From assembly GCA_016183425.1 (NCBI GenBank), contig JACPEP010000048.1, positions 1 through 62,803 on the forward strand: a DNA stretch of 62,803 bases. Direction: 5' to 3'. This document shows, piece by piece, positions 58,884-62,803 of this stretch (position 1 is its first letter; each line of letters begins with the position of its first letter). Position numbers and translations under genes: made by a program. The DNA comes from Chloroflexota bacterium. GTDB lineage: Bacteria; Chloroflexota; Dehalococcoidia; JACPEP01. The notes below the pieces were generated by a model that was not told the origin of the DNA, did not search any database, and saw only the letters and a program-made list of their open reading frames with translations.

Positions 58884-61160
58884 GTGAGACTGGGAAGGCG
58901 TCAATTCCTGAAGCTGGGGGCGGGGATGGCCGGCGTGGCCGCCCTGGAGCAAGGGTTGACACGCCTCCTGGAGGCGGCACCGCCCACCCCCCCCAGCGTG
59001 TCCCGCACCACAGGTCTATACCGCCGAGGGGTGCCCACCACCTGCCAGCTTTGCCCCGCCCGCTGTGGCGTCGTCGCCTACGTGGACGAGGGACAGGTGG
59101 TGAAGATAGAGGGCAACCCCCTTCATCCCAACAATCGGGGGCGCATCTGCGCCAAGGGGCAAGCGGGGGTCAACCTCCTTTATGATCCGGAGCGGCTGCT
59201 GTACCCCCTTAAGCGGGCGGGGGCTCGTGGTGAGGGGCAGTGGCGGCGAGTCTCCTGGGACGAGGCCCTGGGAATGGTGGCCGATCGCCTCAAAGCATTG
59301 CGGGACCAGGGTCATCCCGAGGAGTTCGTCTTTCAAGCCGGCACCATGGCTACCCAGCGCTTCGTCACTCGTTTCTTAGATGCCTACGGCACCCCCAATG
59401 GCCTCAACCGCTATCCTCACGGCGACACCAATATGGCCATCGCTCAGAAGCTCACCTGGGGGGCCCAGGTAGCCGTGCCCGATGTGGCCCGCACCAGCTA
59501 CGTCCTCAACTTCGGAGCCAATCCCTACGAGGCAAGCCTCTTCCACCTTCCCTTGGTACAGCGTCTTGTAGAGGCCCGCGTTGAGCGGGGGGCACGCCTG
59601 ATAACCTTCGACTGCCGCCTGTCTAATACCGCCGGCCGTAGCGACCGATGGCTCCCCATTCACCCCGGCACCGACAGTCTGGTGGCTTTGGCCATGGCTA
59701 GTGTCATCATGGGGGAAGGCCTCTTTGACCAGGAGTTCCTGAAACAGTGGACTAACTACCCCTCTGAGAAGCTGACCCAGCACCTGGCCCAGTACTCACC
59801 TGAGGTGGCGGAGAAGGCCAGCGGTGTAAAGGCAAAGGACATTCGCCTCATCGCCCGGGAGTTCGCCACCACCAAACCGGCGGTAGCCATATCCGGCGCT
59901 GGCCTCACCATGCACGGCAACGGCACCCAAAACGAGCGCTGCGTGACCCTTCTCAACGCCATCACAGGGAACGTTGACGTGCCGGGGGGCTACTGTCTAC
60001 CCCGGACCTATTCCTTTGCCGAACCGGAGCCGATACCACCACCACCTTCCAGAACAGAGGTTACCAGTGCTTTGTTCCCCTTTGGGCCCCACGCTCCCCT
60101 TCACTGGCTGTCGGCTTTGATGGGAAACGGGAAAATGAAGGTGGGAGTCTATATGACCTACATGCACAACCCCGCCTACTCGGATCCCCAGACGGGCCGG
60201 GTTCTGGAAGTAGTGAAAGACGAAAGGCTCGTACCCTTTTTCGTGGCCGTAGATTCTTATCTGAGCGAGAGCGCCCAACTGGCCGATGTCATCCTGCCGG
60301 AGGCCATCTATCTGGAGAGGTGGGATGTAGAGTCCGTCCCCGCCTTTGACCTGGTGCCCCACGTCTCAATACGCCAGCCGGCAGTTGTCCCCCAGGGGGA
60401 GACGAAAGCCTTCCCCGACATGGCTGTGGAGTTAGCCCGCCGCATCGGCGGGGGCATGGAAGCCTACTTCAACTACGGCGGTCCAGAGGACTACCTGAGG
60501 GCAGCCGTAAGCGGCATTCCCAAACTTAAGGAGGCCGGCGGACTGGAGTACCTGAAGGAGAAGGGCGTTTGGTACGACACGGAGGCCCGTCCCATGTACG
60601 GCGCTTATCGGGACGCCGGGTTCGAGACCCCCTCCCGGCGCTGGGAGGTCTTCTCCTCCCGACTCCAGGAGAGGGGCTTTCCCCCCTTGCCCACCTACCA
60701 GCCCCTGGAGAGACATGACAGCCTGGGGGATGGCCAGTTCGTCCTCGTTACCTTCAAACCCAACGTCCTCACCTCGGCCAGCGCTCAGAGCAAGTGGCTC
60801 TCTGAGATAGAGCACGAAAATCGCCTTATGCTCCATCCTCAGGCAGCCGAGACCAAGGGCATCAAGGCCGGCGATATGGTTAAAGTATCTTCACCCCAGG
60901 GCTTCGTATCGGCCAGGGCCGTAGTGAGCCAAGGCCTTCATCCCCGGGTAGTAGCCCTGGCATGGGGTCTGGGACATGGTGGTCTGGGGCGGCTGGCGCA
61001 AGGGAAGCCCTTCAAAAGTCGGGATGTAGACACCCTTTTGCTGTGGTGGGAGAAGCATGGTCGAGGCATCTCCCCCAACCCCGTTATCCCCCTGGCTCCG
61101 GACCCCATAGCCGGCGGTCAGGCATGGCACGATACCATAGTGGCTCTAGATAAAGTTTAG
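58884..61160 (+). CDS. Tat-exported molybdopterin oxidoreductase (DMSO reductase superfamily)
   Basis: A 758-residue catalytic subunit. A twin-arginine signal R-R-Q-F-L-K (5-10) precedes a [4Fe-4S] site C54, C57, C61, C89. The overall layout fits polysulfide/thiosulfate reductase-like (PsrA/PhsA) enzymes. Where that group usually has H-x-x-T-C with the Mo-binding cysteine, this protein reads H179-G-D-T-N183, so the Mo ligand is altered or lies elsewhere. The C-terminal molybdopterin-dinucleotide domain begins near residue 620. GTG 58884 follows AAAGGGGGATCT. The substrate is not deducible; sulfur, arsenic or nitrogen oxyanions are open. No dedicated chaperone gene is present. Confidence 0.9.
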   Translation: MRLGRRQFLKLGAGMAGVAALEQGLTRLLEAAPPTPPSVSRTTGLYRRGVPTTCQLCPARCGVVAYVDEGQVVKIEGNPLHPNNRGRICAKGQAGVNLLYDPERLLYPLKRAGARGEGQWRRVSWDEALGMVADRLKALRDQGHPEEFVFQAGTMATQRFVTRFLDAYGTPNGLNRYPHGDTNMAIAQKLTWGAQVAVPDVARTSYVLNFGANPYEASLFHLPLVQRLVEARVERGARLITFDCRLSNTAGRSDRWLPIHPGTDSLVALAMASVIMGEGLFDQEFLKQWTNYPSEKLTQHLAQYSPEVAEKASGVKAKDIRLIAREFATTKPAVAISGAGLTMHGNGTQNERCVTLLNAITGNVDVPGGYCLPRTYSFAEPEPIPPPPSRTEVTSALFPFGPHAPLHWLSALMGNGKMKVGVYMTYMHNPAYSDPQTGRVLEVVKDERLVPFFVAVDSYLSESAQLADVILPEAIYLERWDVESVPAFDLVPHVSIRQPAVVPQGETKAFPDMAVELARRIGGGMEAYFNYGGPEDYLRAAVSGIPKLKEAGGLEYLKEKGVWYDTEARPMYGAYRDAGFETPSRRWEVFSSRLQERGFPPLPTYQPLERHDSLGDGQFVLVTFKPNVLTSASAQSKWLSEIEHENRLMLHPQAAETKGIKAGDMVKVSSPQGFVSARAVVSQGLHPRVVALAWGLGHGGLGRLAQGKPFKSRDVDTLLLWWEKHGRGISPNPVIPLAPDPIAGGQAWHDTIVALDKV

Positions 61161-61168
61161 GTGATGAT

Positions 61169-61471
61169 ATGCGCACCCGAGGATCAGAAAACCGTTTTTC
61201 TCGGCGAGGCTTCCTGGCCGCCTCCCTAGCATTACTGGCCCTCCTCTTGCCCCTGAGGGGGAGGCGGGAGGTCAGGTGGTATGAAGTGGTTCAGGACATG
61301 AGAAGCCCCACCCGCTGGCACGTCAACCTCTACTCCGGCCCTATTTTTGGCGACCTGGCGGAGGGAAAGCTTTTGCGCCATGGAATGGTGGAATCACTGG
61401 ATGCCCCCGCGAACCTGGAAGTCTCCGCCCGCATCCAGTACCGGGATGGACGCCGCAGGGAAGTTCTGTAG
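61169..61471 (+). CDS. small Tat-signal protein
   Basis: A 100-residue protein starting with F-S-R-R-G-F-L-A-A-S and a hydrophobic A-L-L-A-L-L-L-P-L stretch, a twin-arginine or signal-anchor type leader. The remaining 65 residues (V-R-W-Y-E-V-V-Q-D-M...) show no known family. It is eight bases after the molybdoenzyme stop. It may be a small periplasmic subunit or escort of the molybdoenzyme. Confidence 0.75.
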   Translation: MRTRGSENRFSRRGFLAASLALLALLLPLRGRREVRWYEVVQDMRSPTRWHVNLYSGPIFGDLAEGKLLRHGMVESLDAPANLEVSARIQYRDGRRREVL

Positions 61472-61523
61472 ACAAAGGGATACCCCCATAGTAGCTCCTG
61501 GCGGGCTAGAAAGGCAGGAAAAT

Positions 61524-61769
61524 ATGCAACGCTTCATGAGATTTCCCCACCTGGTGACCCTTCTCATGGCCCTGTCGGCCATCGGGGGCTGGCTCTTCCT
61601 TCTCTCCACCATCTCCCTCAGTACCATAACCAGGGGCGGCATCAGTCTCCTTCGACCCTCATGGGGGGACCTGACCCTGGCCACCTTCGCCATGCTGGGA
61701 GGCTTGGCCCTTCTCAGCATCTTCATCGCCAGCGTCCTGGATGAGGTGATGGGTGGGGAAGCCCACTAA
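61524..61769 (+). CDS. small two-helix membrane protein
   Basis: An 81-residue protein with two hydrophobic segments (about 9-31 and 50-71) linked by a short hydrophilic loop. AGGCAGGAAAAT precedes ATG 61524; upstream starts run through the previous gene. No family recognised. As the last gene of the operon it may anchor the preceding Tat protein or the complex. Confidence 0.68.
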   Translation: MQRFMRFPHLVTLLMALSAIGGWLFLLSTISLSTITRGGISLLRPSWGDLTLATFAMLGGLALLSIFIASVLDEVMGGEAH

Positions 61770-61813
61770 CTAATCCACAGTCTTATGGGGAGGTTGAAAA
61801 ATATTACTTCCAA

Positions 61814-62278
61814 TTAGCTAGGGCCGAGCAAAGCCGCCACCGCTTTGCTTACGCTGTCTCCTGGGCGCACACCTATCTGAGCGTCCACGATTTTGCCCCC
61901 GGCATCGATAACGTAGTGGCTCCTGACGACACCGAGGAATTCCCTTCCATACAGCTTCTTTGGCCGCCAGATGCCGTAGCTTTTCAACACTTCGTGATGG
62001 GGGTCAGAGAGGAGGACGAAAGGCAGATTGTGGTGTGAACGGAACTTGCTCAGCGCCTCGGGGGGATCCGGGCTGACACCGATGACGACCCCGTTGGCTG
62101 CTTTGATTCTTTCGAATTCATCACGGAATCCAGAGGCCTGATCCGTTCAGCCTTTAGTGTCTGCCTTGATAAAAAAGAATAGGATTACCTTTTTACCACG
62201 GAAATCCGATAGACGAACCGTTTCTCCGCCATCGGAGACCAGCGTGAATTCTGGGGCCGTTTCTCCAATTTTGGGCAT
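61814..62278 (-). CDS. BCP-type peroxiredoxin with in-frame TGA at the peroxidatic position (probable selenoprotein)
   Basis: The frame runs from ATG 62278 (AAGGAGGCGACTT before it) to TAA 61814-61816 with one internal TGA at 62147-62149. Reading it as Sec gives 154 residues, the normal length for bacterioferritin comigratory protein. The TGA is codon 44, in K-A-D-T-K-G-(U)-T-D-Q-A-S-G-F-R-D, where the family has P-G-C-T-x-x-A-C. It is therefore exactly the peroxidatic cysteine; the usual resolving cysteine five residues on is serine. The sequence after the TGA remains family-like to the end (G-V-S-P-D, Y-G-I-W, Y-V-I-D). A hairpin with a GAAA loop follows at 33 bases. The enzyme would reduce peroxides. 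The alternative is a nonsense mutation in a Cys gene. Confidence 0.85.
62104..62120 (-). promoter_or_regulatory. candidate bacterial SECIS hairpin
   Basis: On the minus strand TGAATTC-GAAA-GAATCA folds into a six-pair stem with one bulged A and a GAAA loop that begins with G. The loop is 33 bases after the TGA, within the 16-37 range given for bacterial SECIS elements. A second hairpin (62123-62146, ACGGA...TCCGT) lies directly after the TGA. Both are by-eye foldings. Confidence 0.5.
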
Positions 62279-62294
62279 AAGTCGCCTCCTTAAA

Positions 62295-62304
62295 AGCACG
62301 TGCT
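62295..62304. promoter_or_regulatory. palindrome in the peroxiredoxin leader, possible operator
   Basis: AGCACGTGCT is a perfect ten-base palindrome 17 bases before the start. Upstream on the minus strand, TTGCCC, a 17-base spacer and TACTAT form a weak promoter (about 62315-62352). A redox regulator could act here, but none is known. Confidence 0.35.
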
Positions 62305-62803
62305 CTTGACGTGGCGCGATAATAGTATCAGTATCGGGGAGGGAGGGCAAGTTCACTTTGTTCCACGCTGATATTGAAGAGCAGATCGCTCGTCCAATAC
62401 CCGAGACCGTTTAACAAAGGGGAGTCCAGAGGGACGAAGCCCCTTTCCTCCAGAGGCGGGCATGTGGCAGGGGGATCGGGGGATGTGCCCCCGAACAAAT
62501 TTAACCCCGAAGGGGGTCCTGGAACCCCCTTATAGTCTTAAACTAATTAATATGCCTCGAAGATAGGGGCCCATTATCATTCTGATCCGTCACAAGCGGA
62601 GAATCTCAAAGGCTCACGAGGAGATTCTTCGGTCGCTGCGCTCCCTCAGAATGACAAAATACCACTTTATTTTGTTGATGACCATAAGGGCAGGGCCTGA
62701 GGGGTGTCGGGGCGCAGCATGCTGCGCCCGCTACGGATGAACGCCTATGGCGGACTGTCCTTGCTGCCGGGGGTTCTGGCCCCCCCTTAATCCCCCCGTC
62801 AAG
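62305..62803. repeat. terminal intergenic region of dispersed repeats
   Basis: No gene is seen to the window end. It holds GGACGAAGCCCC (about 62432-62443), CCCCGAAGGGGG-type hairpin (about 62505-62516), the motif GATTCTTCGG...CTCAGAATGACA (about 62622-62656), the perfect palindrome GGGCGCAGCATGCTGCGCCC (62710-62729) and CCGCCATAGG-type fragments near 62745. All belong to families seen at 4987, 5948, 10886 and 31819. Confidence 0.6.

Noticed and set aside
1-62803. tRNA or rRNA genes
   Set aside because: Scanning for T-loop-like GTTCGA-type segments gave only hits inside coding genes with no cloverleaf around them.

Overview
The window reads as a GC-rich chromosomal segment of an anaerobic or facultative bacterium, most likely a Chloroflexota of the Dehalococcoidia type. 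That placement is inference. It rests on an archaeal-type phosphoglycerate mutase, the DapL aminotransferase route to lysine, a CooC-like ATPase, FAD-less molybdenum hydroxylases, a large cytochrome/molybdoenzyme operon and many small palindromic repeats between genes. No rRNA, tRNA or CRISPR array was seen.

Layout. (1) 0-16.6 kb is a catabolic locus on the + strand: a transposase tail, a UbiD-like decarboxylase with a frameshift, an orphan ABC solute-binding lipoprotein, an isochorismatase-fold amidase, three class II aldolase-fold paralogues, a zinc ribbon, a cyclase-fold protein without the metal motif, two fused [2Fe-2S]+molybdopterin hydroxylases, a Dabb protein and an FAD oxidoreductase. 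The parts suggest hydroxylation, decarboxylation and amide cleavage of a carboxylated, perhaps N-heteroaromatic, compound. A TIR-domain gene interrupts it. (2) 16.7-20.7 kb is a mobile/defence patch: a type II restriction-modification pair, then an integron-like series of attC-type hairpins around a BrnT/BrnA module and an MNT/HEPN module with truncated HEPN, interleaved with three copies of a palindromic repeat. (3) 20.7-34 kb is housekeeping: CPBP protease, trpA-aroH-aroF-scpA, VanZ-like, dapA, mtaB, a cyclase, an AmaP/Asp23-like protein, scpB, DUF503, a DUF1998-type helicase and a DUF2723 membrane protein. (4) 34-38.6 kb is a minus-strand dapF...dapL operon that encloses YgiT, DUF433 and a KAP NTPase with 19 pentapeptide repeats. 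(5) 38.7-47.5 kb holds an unknown gene with a RelE-like toxin, then minus-strand aspS-adh and cooC-pgk-apgM-tpiA-miaA. (6) 47.6-53.8 kb holds a DUF123 protein with a leaderless-type promoter, three MFS transporters, two Dabb genes and a radical SAM/SPASM protein. (7) 54-61.8 kb is a respiratory operon: degenerate receiver, membrane protein, slipin, 7-haem and 12-haem cytochromes, 4x[4Fe-4S] protein, NrfD-like protein, Tat-exported molybdoenzyme and two small proteins. (8) At 62 kb on the minus strand is a BCP-type peroxiredoxin with an in-frame TGA exactly at the peroxidatic cysteine, a probable selenoprotein.

The strongest leads are the peroxiredoxin, the integron-like toxin-antitoxin cassettes with their repeats, the KAP/pentapeptide module inside the lysine operon, the 19-haem molybdoenzyme operon and the catabolic locus with two FAD-less molybdenum hydroxylases.
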